Positions 1 to 11,812 of a stretch of DNA of 64,000 nucleotides are shown here, in pieces. Each line of letters starts with the position of its first letter. The first letter of the stretch is position 1. The notes below the pieces were generated by a model, which did no database searches, was not told the origin of the DNA, and saw only the letters and a program-made list of their open reading frames with translations. The position numbers and the translations under genes were made by a program. Source of the DNA: Achatina immaculata (Eukaryota > Mollusca > Gastropoda > Stylommatophora > Achatinidae); contig CM019704.1 in assembly GCA_009760885.1 (NCBI GenBank), positions 17,275,929-17,339,928 on the forward strand, written 5' to 3'.

Positions 1-221
1 TCTTTTCAAATAGATTATCCAAGGAAAGAATATAAGTTACATCATACTAATGTTATCGTTCAGCTCAGAAAAACAGAAATCATTAGTATATCATGTATGT
101 ATAATACCTATATTTAATGTTTTATACTTTGCATTTTGAAATTAAATTAGCTCAAAATTAATTCCTTGGATGTAGAACATTCTTTGTCTGAATACGAATG
201 TGTTTTCAGTCAATCATTTGC

Positions 222-1060
222 ATGTCCTTTGCTTTCCTAACAGCTCTCCTGTAGGCCTCTTGGTTGTAAGCAAGATGGTCTGCTGCTGATGCATCCATTT
301 GCAGATTATCAACGATGTCTTGCAGCCATCTTCGCCTTGGTCTTCCTCTCTTTCTTTTTCCTATTATGTATCCTTCCAAGATGGTCTTCTCTAACTTCTC
401 ATGACATTTAATGCGTCCAAAATATTTTAAGTTTTGTCTGTTTAATCCTCTGTACTAGTCAACCTTCTTCAATATTAAGTTCCTGTGGTATGGATACATT
501 TGTTCTTTTTTGTATCCATGATATCTGAAGAACTCTTCTGTAGCATTTACATTCAAAGGCATTTATGTGTTTCTCAGCTGTTTTATTAAGTGTCCAGGTC
601 TCACAGGCATATGCTGTGAAGGGAAAGATGCATGCCCTTACAAAATCTTATTTTTGTAGTTCTGTCTGTTCCTCTCCACAGATTCTTTAGTTGTTTTACT
701 TTTTGAAAAGCGACAGATGTCCTCCTTTTTAATTTCCCTCATTGTATCTCCATTATTAGTTAGTAATGATCCAACATATTCTCTCCATCTCTTCCAATTT
801 TTCCTCATTGATACATATTTCAGCTGCCTTTTTTTTTACTCAGTTACCATCACTTTAGTTTTCTTCGCATTAAGATAGAGGTTTTGCTTCTTACTATTAT
901 TACAGACTGACATAATTAGTTCTTTCCATTCCTTTTTTTGTAATACTGTGTCATCAGCATATCTAATCTCTGGTATTTCATAACCTCCAATTTTTATAGC
1001 ATCATAATATTCTTTATCCACATCTACTCTAACATTCCTCATTATATTTTCAGTAGAACA
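222..1060 (-). mobile_element. LINE-A, 3' part (reverse transcriptase to tail), degenerate
   Basis: Remnant of a non-LTR retrotransposon on the minus strand. At 836-1042 an open stretch carries the reverse transcriptase palm motif RYADDTV followed by LNAKKTKVMV, the usual order of RT motifs. Toward 222 the frame is broken, but the minus strand still reads a C-terminal segment of the type GRPRRRWLQDIVD...AAGHLAYNREAYRRAV, then a tail of ATGATTGACTGA type. Other copies of the same 3' end lie at 1078-1366, 53843-53998 and 59868-59961. It has no endonuclease and is not functional. The clade is not assigned. Confidence 0.8.
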
Positions 1061-1077
1061 AATATATCCATACTACA

Positions 1078-1366
1078 AAAACTTAATACTGAAGAAGGCT
1101 GGCTAGTAAAGAGGATTAGAAAGAGAAAACTTAAATATTCTGGACACATTAAACGTCATAATAATCTAGAGAAGACCGTCTTGGAAGGGTACATAATGGG
1201 GAAAAAGAAAGAGGAAGACCAAGGCGAAGATGGTTGCAAGACATCGTTGATAATCTGCAAATGGATGCATCAGCAGCAGGGCATTTTGCTTACAACCGAT
1301 AGGCATACAATGAGAGCTGTTAGGGAGGCTAAGTTCGGCAAGGGACATGCAAATGACTGATTGATT
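1078..1366 (+). mobile_element. LINE-A 3' end, 5'-truncated
   Basis: Plus-strand copy of the last ~290 bp of LINE-A, head to head with the minus copy at 222-1060. It is the inverted repeat of about 222-480. It encodes the C-terminal block (RPRRRWLQDIVDNLQMD) with frameshifts and ends in ATGCAAATGACTGATTGATTGA. Confidence 0.75.
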
Positions 1367-2287
1367 GACAGTATGACAACATAGACTACCTTTTTACCTC
1401 TCAAAGGTAACTGTCTTATAGCTGTTGCACCACGTCGGAAATGAACAATTCAAAACATTTGAAACTTTCATGATGCATGTATATGTATTTCAGTTCATAC
1501 ACTTATTTCGTCATTCAACATTAGTTTAATGTTTCTCAGCTTAAATTCGAGCCCCACAAATCTACATCGCTGCATTCATAATGGAATGTTTCTTGCCACA
1601 CGCCTGCTGCTTTTGCTAAAGTGCTAATTCTAGTCAAGATAAATGTTAAAGATATCCTACAGTATTTAACGCATCGATCACAGTTCTTGTTCGTAAGTTT
1701 GTCAAAATTCGCGACCATTATGTGTTTTACTAAATATCGAGAATGACAGAATTATGCAAACGCTCTTTAAAAATAAATATAAACATAATTTTTCATCAGC
1801 TTTTACCATGTGCCAAGAGAAAACCACCAAAAGTAATCATTTATACTGTATTTAAGACAAAATAACTGTTTCTGCAACCATTTTGATTCAACCCAAGTGA
1901 TAAAGTCACTGACAATTAACAATAAAGTTACCTTATTTTTTTTGCCTTTTAGATTTTACTATTCGTCCTTCTATACTTTCGTTAAATTGAATGTCAAGAG
2001 TGTAGTATCCCCCCAAAGTTCAGCATTTTATAAGTAAATTATAGAATGTCAGTATTCTTTTCAATGAATAGTTCTAAATAAAGTAAGTTGCACTCCATAC
2101 TTCACAGAGGTACTCGTGATTATAACCTACTTCTGTTTCACGGTCCCATCAACTGACGATGTTGCTAATTACAGTAGTAGACATCACTGAAAACCTGCCA
2201 CATTTTTTGGGGGATAGATTTCATTTGACACAATGTCCCTTACAAATGTGACTGATTTTGTTCACTTGAATCTCCTGTTTTACCTGT
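1367..2287. other. No recognisable feature
   Basis: AT-rich sequence. I see no conserved coding sequence, RNA gene or repeat here. Confidence 0.5.
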
Positions 2288-2450
2288 AATCTTCTTCTTC
2301 TTCAATTTCCATGAAGCTGGTGTTCTTTGCAGCTGACGTTGTGGAGATGTTGAGGCTTGGGTCTTCCTCAGATATGGTTTACCAACCCTGATGTTGGCAT
2401 GTAAGCTATGGGTCACTGAGGGTGTCTTTGCCCTCTTCGTCTGAAATATA
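2288..2450 (+). repeat. R1 repeat, divergent partial copy
   Basis: It shares TTCTTTGCAG...GATGTTGAGGC and the following CTAACCCTGATGTTGGCAT with the copy at 7850-8190, and is related to the minus-strand copy at 30256-30510. I see no ORF and cannot name the family. Confidence 0.55.
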
Positions 2451-2675
2451 TTCTAGTGCAAAATTCACACTGGTGTGCTGTACCTTTGAGGTAGATATTC
2501 TCAAGATGCAGTTTTTATACCTGAGTTGCTGAAGTAGGCTGGAACCTTTTAGAACCTACTCCCTTGCATTTGAGAACACACTGTAATATTTTGTTATTAC
2601 ACCTCTATTGTAGTGGCTTTGCATATTTTTATATATTTAGTTTTATATGTACTATATATATCTATTTTTGCTTCC

Positions 2676-2812
2676 TCTAAAGAGGACATTGTTAAGAGAG
2701 GTCAGTTCAGTGGGCATAAAATCCTTTGATGAGATTGAAAAAAAGACAGAAAATATTGGCAAACTACCATGCTTTATGATGTTTAGCAGCACGGGGAGGA
2801 TGCAAGATATAT
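2676..2812 (+). mobile_element. LINE-B 3' end fragment
   Basis: Short 5'-truncated copy of the LINE-B C-terminus. It reads KRTLLREVSSVGIKSFDEIE, matching the block [20 protein letters not shown] in the longer copy at 24590-27600. It ends in GGATGCAAGATATATA, a version of the LINE-B tail. Confidence 0.75.
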
Positions 2813-2813
2813 A

Positions 2814-2960
2814 CCTATTCTGGGAAGGTAAATGCAGCCAGACGTGATACTGACCACATCACACTTTCATGTGGTGAAGGTCTTGGAAATACAGGCCTGA
2901 CACTGTATCCTCAGTATGCCTTAATGGCATGGAAATGGGGGTTTTACCTTTACCTACCTA
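2814..2960 (+). mobile_element. SINE S3, 5'-truncated
   Basis: It matches the body of the tRNA-headed SINE at 58262-58562 (AGACGTGATACTGACCACATC, GCATGGAAATGGGGG) and ends in the tail TTTTACCTTTACC. The tRNA-like head is missing. Confidence 0.7.
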
Positions 2961-3130
2961 CTATATACTCACTAACTGCTGAGAAGACAGTAACACACAC
3001 ATAATTTGTATAAGTATATAAAGCTAAATATATAACTACACAAAGCCACTGCAGTAAAGGTGTGATAACAAAATGTTTAAATTAGGAAGAAAAATAGGAG
3101 CAGCTTTATTAATTAACCAGTACAGTTGTG

Positions 3131-3157
3131 GTGTTTCAGTTTGCACCTTAATCGTAC
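3131..3157 (-). ncRNA. Hammerhead-like motif in Penelope terminus
   Basis: On the minus strand: GATTAAG, then GGT-GCAA-ACT, then GAAAC. The 3-bp stem with a 4-nt loop followed by GAAAC resembles stem II and the GAAA box of a hammerhead ribozyme. The expected CTGATGA box is degenerate. Confidence 0.35.
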
Positions 3158-3944
3158 AAAAACACACAGGATGAAAAAAAAAAAAATAGAGAAAGAAAAT
3201 AATGGCATATATCACATTACAGGACTCTCCATGAAGGATTCACATGTGAGTCCCATAATGTGATATATGCTACTGTGTGCAAAAGATGCAGAATAACTTA
3301 TAGCGGTGAAACTGGTCACATATTAGGTGACCGCATGTAGAAATGTCTGTATGATATCACACAGCATGCTTTGAAACCAGTCCCCAATTATTTCAATGGT
3401 CCCAACCACAAAGGAAAATCTGATTTCCTGGTAACAGCCATCAAACAATGTCACACTGATGACAGAAGCCACCAAGTGCTCGAGAACTGTTACATTCAGT
3501 ACTATGGGATGCTGGAATCACAAGATTTGAACTCGCAGTTCAGCTATATCTAACATTCCTGTCTTCCACAATCATATTCCCTCTGCACTAAGTTCCACTC
3601 CTTTCTCACTTGTAACACACAGTTCATAATCTCCTCACATCAGATTACTACCCCTCTACCACAACTACAGTCACCTATTCCACCTTCTTCCAGCTAGATT
3701 ACCATTATATTACTCTCTCTCCTTTCTGCACTCCTCCCCCCCACCCCCACAACCCACCTATCTCACATTTCAAGTCTCCATTTAAACATTCTCTACACTC
3801 CACTATGCGCACTTCTGGACACAGCTTCTTAGGAGTCACAGCTAAGTGCTTCATTTATTTTATTCAATTTTTTCCATTCCTATTTTTTACATAGCATTCA
3901 CATGAATTTATATTTTATCTATTTCTTCATCCTGTGTGTTTTTG

Positions 3945-3971
3945 TATGATTAAGATTCAAACCAAAACGTC
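3945..3971 (+). ncRNA. Hammerhead-like motif in Penelope terminus, decayed
   Basis: TATGATTAAG, then GAT-TCAA-ACC, then AAAACGTC. It aligns with the better preserved copy at 50961-50987, but the stem is mispaired and the first G of GAAAC is lost. Confidence 0.3.
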
Positions 3972-4234
3972 ACAACTTGTGCTTGCTTATTAATAAAGCT
4001 GTTACTACTTTTTTTTTTCCTATTTTAAACATTTTGAGAAGACAGTGTGCTACAGTGGTGTGCTGCTCTCAAACTTTCTTCCTGACTACCATATTGTTCT
4101 GTCCTCGCATTTAGTGTATATACTGTTCATGCTCCATTACAGTTACCTGCTTCATTTCTTTTTTGTTATACATCAGTGGTGTTAATACTGTAGTTGTGAT
4201 GATAAACAGAAACAATGGTTATGTCAAGAAACAA

Positions 4235-4480
4235 GAACCCATCTAAACGTAATGTTAAAGACCCTGCGACAAATGCATACATTTAAATATTTGGGCACAC
4301 TAGTAAGATCAGATGGGAAATGCATTTCTGAAATTAAGAGGAGAATATGCCAAATCAAAACAGCTTTCAAACACACGAGAAACATCTTGTGCAATACATT
4401 GCTGTCACTGAATATTAGAGAGCTATACAATGCTACTCTGAGCCTGTCTCACTCTATGGAAGTGAGTCATGAACAATGAA
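4235..4480 (+). mobile_element. LINE-C fragment
   Basis: It encodes FKYLGTLVRSDGKCISEIK followed by IKTAFKHTRNILCNTLLSLN, the segment just after the RT palm in LINE-C (compare FKYLGAVITSDGKCRTEIR at 60727-61330). Both ends are truncated. Confidence 0.75.
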
Positions 4481-5292
4481 CAGATCAATGGAAAGATCAC
4501 TAGAGGCAACAACGATGTGAATTTAACATTTTAGAAAAAAAATGTAATTTTAAAAAAAACAAACTTTATCACAAAATGAAATCATCAGAAGTGAAGATGG
4601 CTGTCTTACAGAAGGGCAAACGCATTATCAAAGTGAAGGGAATCAAAACTGACAGTGATATTCACAATATTCCTAGAAGTAGGCTGTTGATTTTTACTCA
4701 AACCTGGCCAGTGCAACAGACAATAAAATATTCCCGATGGTGGGGAAGCCTATTCCTTGCTGCACTCTGGAAATTAAATGAAACAACCACAGTCCCTTAC
4801 AAATCTGACTCAATACCTGTGTTTCAAGATCTTCACTGCAGTGTCAGCTGCAAATAACCTAAGGTCTGTGAGATGCAAGAAGATTACAAATAAAAACAAC
4901 TGAAATAATTTCAGCTTATGGATTCCATTTCCCTAACAGGTGCTGTGAGGATACATTATGGTGATTCTGACTTTTGGTTATAGGAAAAAAAATTATATTC
5001 ACACAATTTGCATGCTGTTAAGTCAGTAATTAGATCTTTGATTTGGCTACTCAAGGGGATCTTTTGGTTTTGTACATTTTCAAAAGGCTCAAGGTATCTT
5101 AGATATGCATGACAGACACCAGACTTCTTGGCCATGAACACCTTTTCCAGCCGGAGAACAACTGTGGACTCCTCATTAAAAATAAAGCAGTAAACAGACC
5201 CCATATGGGGGCTCTGATTATTTAAAATTAAACCAGTCCATTTGCTGGTCTGTGGATGTCTCAGAAGTCCTTTCATGAGACTTGGGGGATCC
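4481..5292. other. No recognisable gene
   Basis: Possible interior of the hAT-like repeat whose end lies at 5293-5318, but I could not find a matching left end. The open frames here look random. Confidence 0.4.
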
Positions 5293-5318
5293 ATGGACCC
5301 CAGGTTTAGAACCACTGA
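5293..5318 (-). repeat. hAT-like terminal sequence
   Basis: The minus strand reads CAGTGGTTCTAAACCTGGGG, which resembles the terminal inverted repeats of hAT transposons (CAGTGGTTCTCAACC type). Without the partner end or an 8-bp duplication this stays tentative. Confidence 0.35.
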
Positions 5319-6504
5319 CATATCATGTTATACCTACTAAGACAACAAGAATATTTTGGAGATTTAAGTCATTTTACAATATATTTATAAGCACTGAGGC
5401 AAAGTGCTGGACACAAGAGTCACAGAATGGCAGTAGAAGATGGATTTCAAAAAAAAAAAAAAAAGTTTGTTCAAATGAACCATTAAAAAATAAAAGAGTG
5501 ACAAAACAGGTAGATCTACAGACAGCTTCATTGCTGAATGGCACAAGACACAAACTAGTAACAAAAGACTGTAGGAGACTACAGACTTTATAACAAACAA
5601 AAAACACAAATTGAAAAGGACAAACAGGATAATATCAATCCAACATTTAAAAAAAAAATACCTGTATACTGGACAAAATAATTCTCTAAAATCCTGAAAA
5701 CTTTATTGGACCTTGCGAGTGCATATGTATATCAAGACAATGAAATGTCTAATGTACAAGGGATGCTATAAACCTTATTCGGAGATTATGACACTAATAC
5801 CTGATAGTCAAAATAAACCTGAGTCTATTAGAAAAATGGTCTACTGTTAGAACAAGGTAATGCAATGCCAATGAAATGTGCAAATAATGCAGTCTACTTC
5901 TTTTAAAACTAAAGTCCCTCTTTCTTGTCACTTCGATAAATTCTCAGAGCGTTCCAATGATCATTTTCTGTGTTAGCATGACCAAGATAAGATGTTTTTT
6001 TGACATTCAAGTGACCAGAGTCTAGCAAAGTTTTCAGTAAAATTGACACTTTTTGTTTTAATTGCCTAAAACCAGTGATATGTGCTAATCTCGGGCTTGT
6101 TCAACTAAATACTAAACAGCGGCACATACCAATAAGAAAGTTAGGGTCTTTGGTACAATATTCTGTTGATTTAACATTTGCAACAAAGCAAATTAGGCTT
6201 GAACTTTCAGAGAATGCCTGTGTCTGAGTTGAAACTTTGCATTCTTTAAAAAGCACTTGCCAGACTGAATTATAATAAATTATGTAAAAATAAAACTTAA
6301 TGATTTTATTCTCTCTGCTTGCATAAGCCATAAGAAAGACTCATGTCTACCTACAGTTTTACAATACATGCATGTCTTCTTCTCAGCTTGACTTTGTTCA
6401 TGGCTGCTTGATACTGAAATCCACAGGTGAACCAAATTTAAATCACATTACATTTCTTGTCAAAGAAATCCAAGAATAACTGTCTGTAACAAATATGATA
6501 GTCC
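5319..6504. other. No recognisable feature
   Basis: AT-rich sequence with poly(A) runs near 5450 and 5650. Nothing supports a gene. Confidence 0.45.
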
Positions 6505-6715
6505 TATCATGCTACCAAAGCACTTATATGGCCTTTCTGCTCATCCTCTCCTTGACCTGATGGCAACACTAGAGGCTGATGTGACCTGCACTATGCCTGG
6601 CCACTCTTCCCTCCCCAGCCATCTGTACAACTGGGGGTGTCTCTGGCTAGGCTCGAACTCCAACCTCTGTGTGAGAGATGAGTGCACTAGCCACTATGCC
6701 ACTCAGGCACCCCTG
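6505..6715 (-). mobile_element. tRNA-derived SINE S2
   Basis: On the minus strand it begins GGGTGCCTGAGTGGCATAG, TGGCTAGTGCACTC (A-box region) and continues to GGAGTTCGAGCC (B-box), the internal RNA polymerase III promoter of a tRNA. A non-tRNA body follows. It is too diverged for a functional tRNA. Confidence 0.7.
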
Positions 6716-7849
6716 TAAAATCTAGCACATACTTAAACTACAGTCCATGACAGTTTTGATTATCTGCATCAGCTAAGGTCATTTATAAATCCAAACACAA
6801 GTAAGTTCTGGAAGCATTTCTTATGAAGTAGCTGTAAGTGAACACTGCAGTGTAAGGCAGAGCATTTGTTTTTTATAATTTCATGGAAATATAAATAAAA
6901 ATAAAAGTCTTCAAACTGTTCAATGCTTATTATAGACCTACAGGTTCTGATGTTGCTGACTGCGAGTCACATTTATTGTATACAAAAAGCTCTCTGCTTT
7001 CACAACATCAGATCACTGACTGCACTACTGAACAAGAATACTTCACAATGTCCTACTGAATTCAACTGATCTAACATGAAGCACAGGGGGGTAGTTCCAT
7101 ACTATGCCAAATTGTTTCATATGCTGAATTAATCAGATGTTTAGTAAATAAGAAGAGGTAGATGAAGCTGGAGAAAGAAAACACATCTCTGGTTGAGACA
7201 AATGGACCTGGCCCCATACAGACCATTATGAAAACAAATGTGCTGGATTGTTTACCACATCAAGACAACACTTAAGACGTTTGGTGAAGGGTACACAAGC
7301 AATGAAACCGTGGTGTTATAATGTGACATGTCAACAATAAAACCTAGAGTATTCATATCTTGTGTCACACAATTATGCGTACAATGTGGAAAGTAGGAGC
7401 AAAATGCATAGAAAATTATGAAAGCTGATGATTTAGGAAATAATCATTCATATAATAAATCCATTAAAAATACATTTCATGATAAACACACAAAAGTACA
7501 CTGGTTTCATGAAAAAAAAAGCAAGCACTCGAGCAAAGAAAGTGACCAGGAAAAAAAAAATCTAGAACCAAAAGTAAAAAATATTCTGCTGGCTTTGATA
7601 CTTTTATATAAAACACAATTTGCATTCTTCATGTATAATGACAAGAAAATGAATATAACCTAGCAGTGCACAGCATCAGGAACAATTTGTATGAAGCTTA
7701 ATATGTTTTGATGTTCTCGCTCACTCTTGCAAACCCAGAGGTTTGAAATAGTACCAGTTCCCATCTAACACCTGGTAACCCACAAAGAGAACTCATTGTG
7801 CTTGTCAAGCCAAAGTCCAGTTTTTCACACAGCACTTGTACCTGTATGA
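6716..7849. other. No recognisable feature
   Basis: AT-rich. A lysine-rich open stretch at 7418-7663 looks like chance translation of A-rich DNA. Confidence 0.45.
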
Positions 7850-8190
7850 ACTCCCTGTAACTGTGAGCTGTTGTTCTTCTGTTCTTTGCAGATGATGCTG
7901 TAGAGATGTTGAGGCACAGCATCGTATCGGCACGGGAGCGGGTTACGGCGGCTACTTTTTCAGTCCCGAAATACAGCTAAAAAGTGGGGGGGGGGGTGTG
8001 CAATGCTTCTTCAGCAGACTCCACCACCATGGGGACTATGATAATCCCTGCCCCATTAGCCAGGCTATGCCTGTTACTGGGGGTACCACAGAGAGGTGAG
8101 ACAGGGTCATGGTCAGCTATTGGTCGCTAACCCTGACGCTGGCATATCAGCTATGGATCGCTGATTACTTCATGGGGCGTCTTCACACAG
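7850..8190 (+). repeat. R1 repeat, longest copy
   Basis: Unclassified interspersed repeat. Shared blocks with the minus copy at 30256-30510 are GGGAGCGGGTTACGGCGGCT, CACCACCATGGGGACTATG and GTTACTGGGGGTACCACAGA. The block TTCTTTGCAGATGATGCTGT is shared with 2288-2450. A G run lies at 7986-7996. No coding sequence is seen. Confidence 0.6.
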
Positions 8191-10679
8191 CAAAAAAAAC
8201 TATATGTTGCAGTGTAAAAACTTTACCAAGGATTTTAAAATGTAGATGGAAAATCTATATTTGTCATCATCAGTGGAACCATGCATACAAATTCATGCAC
8301 ACTCACACAGACCTACAAGTTTGTTATGAATAAGTCCAAATTTAATTTCAAATCAATCATTTTCAATCTAAAAACAGCCCAGTAAATACTCCTACCCCAT
8401 TTCTTCTAATCCCATCTACAATGTTGCTCACAATTCCATCCTGGCAACGTATCCTCACATTTTGCTTCTTATAAAACTTTGGTAACAAAAAATTTCAAAT
8501 TCTCTTTCTACAGCCCTCAGCCAAAACTAGACTTTCATTTCAACAATGTTTTTATTCCAATATTCTGCACATTATGCTGAAGGCAGACATCCTGAAAAAG
8601 TTCACTAATGAGAAATATTTGCATGAAATAAGGACTTACATTACAAACAAAATGTCAAATTCTCAGTTTATTTTATCTCAGAAGAAGAAATGTGGCTGAA
8701 ATAATGATTGTTTTATTGCAATTTTTAAAATATTCTTACCTTTTCTTTTCTATTCCCATACACCTCTGTAAAACTGCAACATCCATCTTCATTCATTTTA
8801 CTGCAGTTTTTTTAAAATCACATTTATTTAGTTTTTGAACAAAAGAATATAACAACTGTGTATTCCATTAATGGGAACAAATGCCAGAATGCTGTTGTGC
8901 CAATATTTCAGTGTCATACATTTTAAGCAGGGAACAGTTTATCTGATAATATTCATCATAAACAAGCAGATCTAAATTACATTATATGTCAAATTTTAAC
9001 CACCCTTTAAGAAAACCTACAAATAGGCATGCAATTATGATGAGAAAACTGGCAATAAAAAAAAACAAAAACAAAACGTTGCACATAAATCACTGTCGAA
9101 TGATCTACAATACTTGGAATTAACACATGGAACATTCAACATTCTTATATTCTCTTTATAAGAGATAAAAAAAAGATTCACAGCTGACATGTGGACAAAA
9201 GCAACAATCTAGATCTATTTCTTGAGAGCATAAAGAGTCAAAAAAGAAGTCCACAAGGACAATAGATCTTAGACACAAATAATGAAAGACATAACCCCAC
9301 ACCAACTCAAAAAAAATTTCAAAAACCCAATCACAAGCAATGTAAGGCAAATACTTTTTTTCGCATGCTCTTCAAAAGATGTTCACTTAAATTTTGTTTC
9401 TTTTTTTTTCTTCTTTCATCTATTTTGAGATCATAACAACAATTGACATTCTGTACTTTTTTTTTTTTTGGAGAGGGGGGGGGTGGGGGCTAAACATACA
9501 ATACTGTGCTCTATTACTTTACTGAGCATGACAGGAAATGTAAACACATACTAACTTAGGGAGAAGCTAGTGTTTTAAAATAAGAATGATGAGAAGTCTT
9601 AACTAACTTTATCTTCCTCTCCTTTCTTCTGGCAGGTTACATCTAGCCACCTCTCTTTCAAAGTCATTTAAAATCTGCAATATCCTATTTGAAACAAGCA
9701 CTGCAAACTCAAAGCAACTACAAATGATGTATGTGCAGAATAGCAAAACTTCACTTTAAAAAGAAATCTTTCTCTACGAAAATCAAATATGACCTTTATA
9801 AAGTAAATCTGAAACTAAATCCATTCATAAATTTAAGGGAAAAAAATACACAACGAGATAAAGCTTCATGGTGAAAGAAGCAATAGAAATAAAGCAAAAT
9901 ACATGCAACAGTCACTTGTGTGACCATAGATATACAAAGAAAAATGCAGATTCATTCACTAACATACATATACATCATTTCTGAATAAAAAACTCACATG
10001 ATCTGTTGTCCAACCAGTCATGCAGATGAAATTAAACATAATTTCAGTTACCTACCACAATCAGCAGGGTTGCACATATTAGGTTTAATCCTGTCATAGT
10101 GACTTTCAAACTTGAAACAGTACACCCCAGTAAGACATAAAACTCATACGCTCTTTTCAAGCTATTGCCTTCTATCGCTCAACTATGGCACATCGCTATA
10201 AAATAAACAACAATTTTATGAAAATCATCAACACAATTTATATTTTCCTACCATTTAATTTCAGTATCGGCCTTCTTCTTCCAATTCCCTTCTTAACCCT
10301 TTCCCAGCCATTTAAAAAAAAAAAGTGCTACAGAATCCATCTAATTTATTTAGAAATTTATTTGTCCCTCATAATTTCATTTACATATTATTTTTTCCCC
10401 TCCAATTTGTATATATTTTAATATAATTTTTGATATGAAGTTTATATATGAAAACTTAATTCATTAACAAATAAATAAACTGAATAAATTAGTTTTCTCA
10501 TTTGTAATTAATAATTAACTAACTTTTTTTAAAATTTAAAACAAGCCATATTGATAAGAAACTCTCAATGCTAAAACACTAAAGCTGTTCTAAGAAAATC
10601 GTTGACCATGGACTGGAAAGAGTTGGAAGGAGCTTCACATTTTCAATAAAATTGCAAATATCATGCATTTATTAGATAT
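8191..10679. other. Unassigned AT-rich sequence
   Basis: About 2.5 kb with no recognisable exon or repeat. It lies downstream of UBE2H on that gene's strand, so part could belong to an unseen transcript. Confidence 0.4.
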
Positions 10680-11446
10680 AAAGGTTATACCAAAAATTGT
10701 GAGCAAAAATCTTTTTTAAATCCAGATGTATAGATAGAGAAAATATAAATGTATCACCTTAATATGCATCCTTTTCTTCATTTTTCAATATAATTTCCAT
10801 TTCTCTGCACACATTTTTCCCATCGCTCTGCAAGTTTAAAAATACCCTCCCGGTAGAATTCCATTCCAGCTGACCAACAGCACAGACGCACTGCTTTCTG
10901 GACGTTCTCTCCTGCGGGACCCAGCGGGCACAAACTTTTCTACAGCCTAGGGTTTCAATCATTTCATGTACTGCATTGTGTCCTATTTCAAGATTTACAG
11001 ATATTTCAGATACTGTGACACGTCTGTCTTGTTTAGTGATGTCGTCAACCCTGTCCACGTTGCGTTTAGTGGAGGCAGTTTGAGGGCAACCGCTCCTGGC
11101 ATATCTTGGATGCTCGTATTTCCATCTTTGAAATGTTTCACCCACCTCCTAACACTGCTAGCAGCCATACACATATCTCCACAAGCAAGCTGAAGTCTTT
11201 GGTGAATTTCAGCAGTGGGGATTTCCTCTTTAACAAGGAACTCAATAACAGCATGTTGACGAAACGAAACTTCATCACCTGCCATTCTTTCTGCTCCGCG
11301 TAGTCACGTGACACATGATGGTGATGTCATGTGACCTCTACATGAAGTGAAAAGGATGCAGGTTAAGGTGATACGTTTATATTTTTCTCTATCTATAAAT
11401 TCAGATTTTAAAAAAATGTTTGCTCATGACTTTCGGTATGACCTCA
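10680..11446 (-). mobile_element. mariner deletion derivative with ~80-bp inverted termini
   Basis: A Tc1/mariner-type element of about 0.77 kb. The ends are imperfect inverted repeats over ~80 bp: AGGTTATACCAAAAATTG at the left against AGGTCATACCGAAAGTCA on the other strand at the right, both running to GTATCACCTTAA. Flanking TA dinucleotides are present. The minus strand encodes the mariner N-terminal helix-turn-helix region (11285 to about 11120, with HAVIEFLVKEEIPTAEIHQR), a linker with KQDRRVTVSEISVNLEIG and RKVCARWVPQE, then jumps to a C-terminal piece (VCREMEIILKNEEKDAY). The catalytic domain between them is deleted and there is a frameshift, so it cannot transpose itself. Confidence 0.88.
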
Positions 11447-11639
11447 TATGAATGAGCAAAATCACACAATCTCATAAACAGAATAGGAAAGCATTTATAA
11501 AAGTGTCTTTACATCAATTAAAAAGTGAAAACTGTGAAAGAAATCTGTGTCTATTATGTCTGTTTTTGACAAATATTTATCTGCTAGCACATTGTACAGG
11601 GTTATGTTCCTTACAAATTAAAAAAAAAAAAAAGTGAAA

Positions 11640-11812
11640 AGGTAGCCCCCCTCATGTCATAGAGGCACCCAGGGAATACGGTGTTAGTGTCCATATTTTC
11701 CTTGACCTGTTGATATACTACAGAATGAGAAGAGCTAGGTACTCATTTTTATAGATGGGTGACTGGGGTGGATCCTGCTAGATTCAAACCTTCACTATCT
11801 GGTTAACCCCTC
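11640..11812 (-). mobile_element. Possible SINE fragment
   Basis: The minus strand contains GGTTTGAATCTAGCAGGATC, close to a tRNA B-box, then a ~150-bp body with CACCCAGTCACCCATC-like sequence. I see no clear A-box. Low certainty. Confidence 0.4.

Larger units (their letters stand above)
3083..4025 (+). mobile_element. Penelope-like element, internally reduced, with inverted termini
   Basis: A short Penelope-like copy. Positions 3225-3553 encode a damaged GIY-YIG endonuclease domain. It shows CKRC followed by an ITYSGETG block (YIGETG in the copy near 50240), then PVPNYFNGPNHKGKSDF, LENCYIQYYG and a 3' UTR. A TAG sits just after the YIGETG-like block. The last ~100 bp (about 3905-4025, ending TATTAATAAAGCTGTTACTAC) recur inverted at 3083-3180, so the copy carries inverted terminal repeats. 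Penelope elements are known to carry such terminal repeats in direct or inverted orientation. No RT domain remains. Confidence 0.8.

Noticed and set aside
222..1366. Inverted LINE-A pair as twin priming
   Set aside because: The minus and plus pieces each end in a LINE-A tail and overlap in element coordinates.
5282..5593. 103-codon open frame
   Set aside because: No recognisable motif; it crosses a poly(A) run and an hAT-like end.
8191..10679. Searched for further host exons
   Set aside because: Nothing resembled a conserved protein segment with splice sites.
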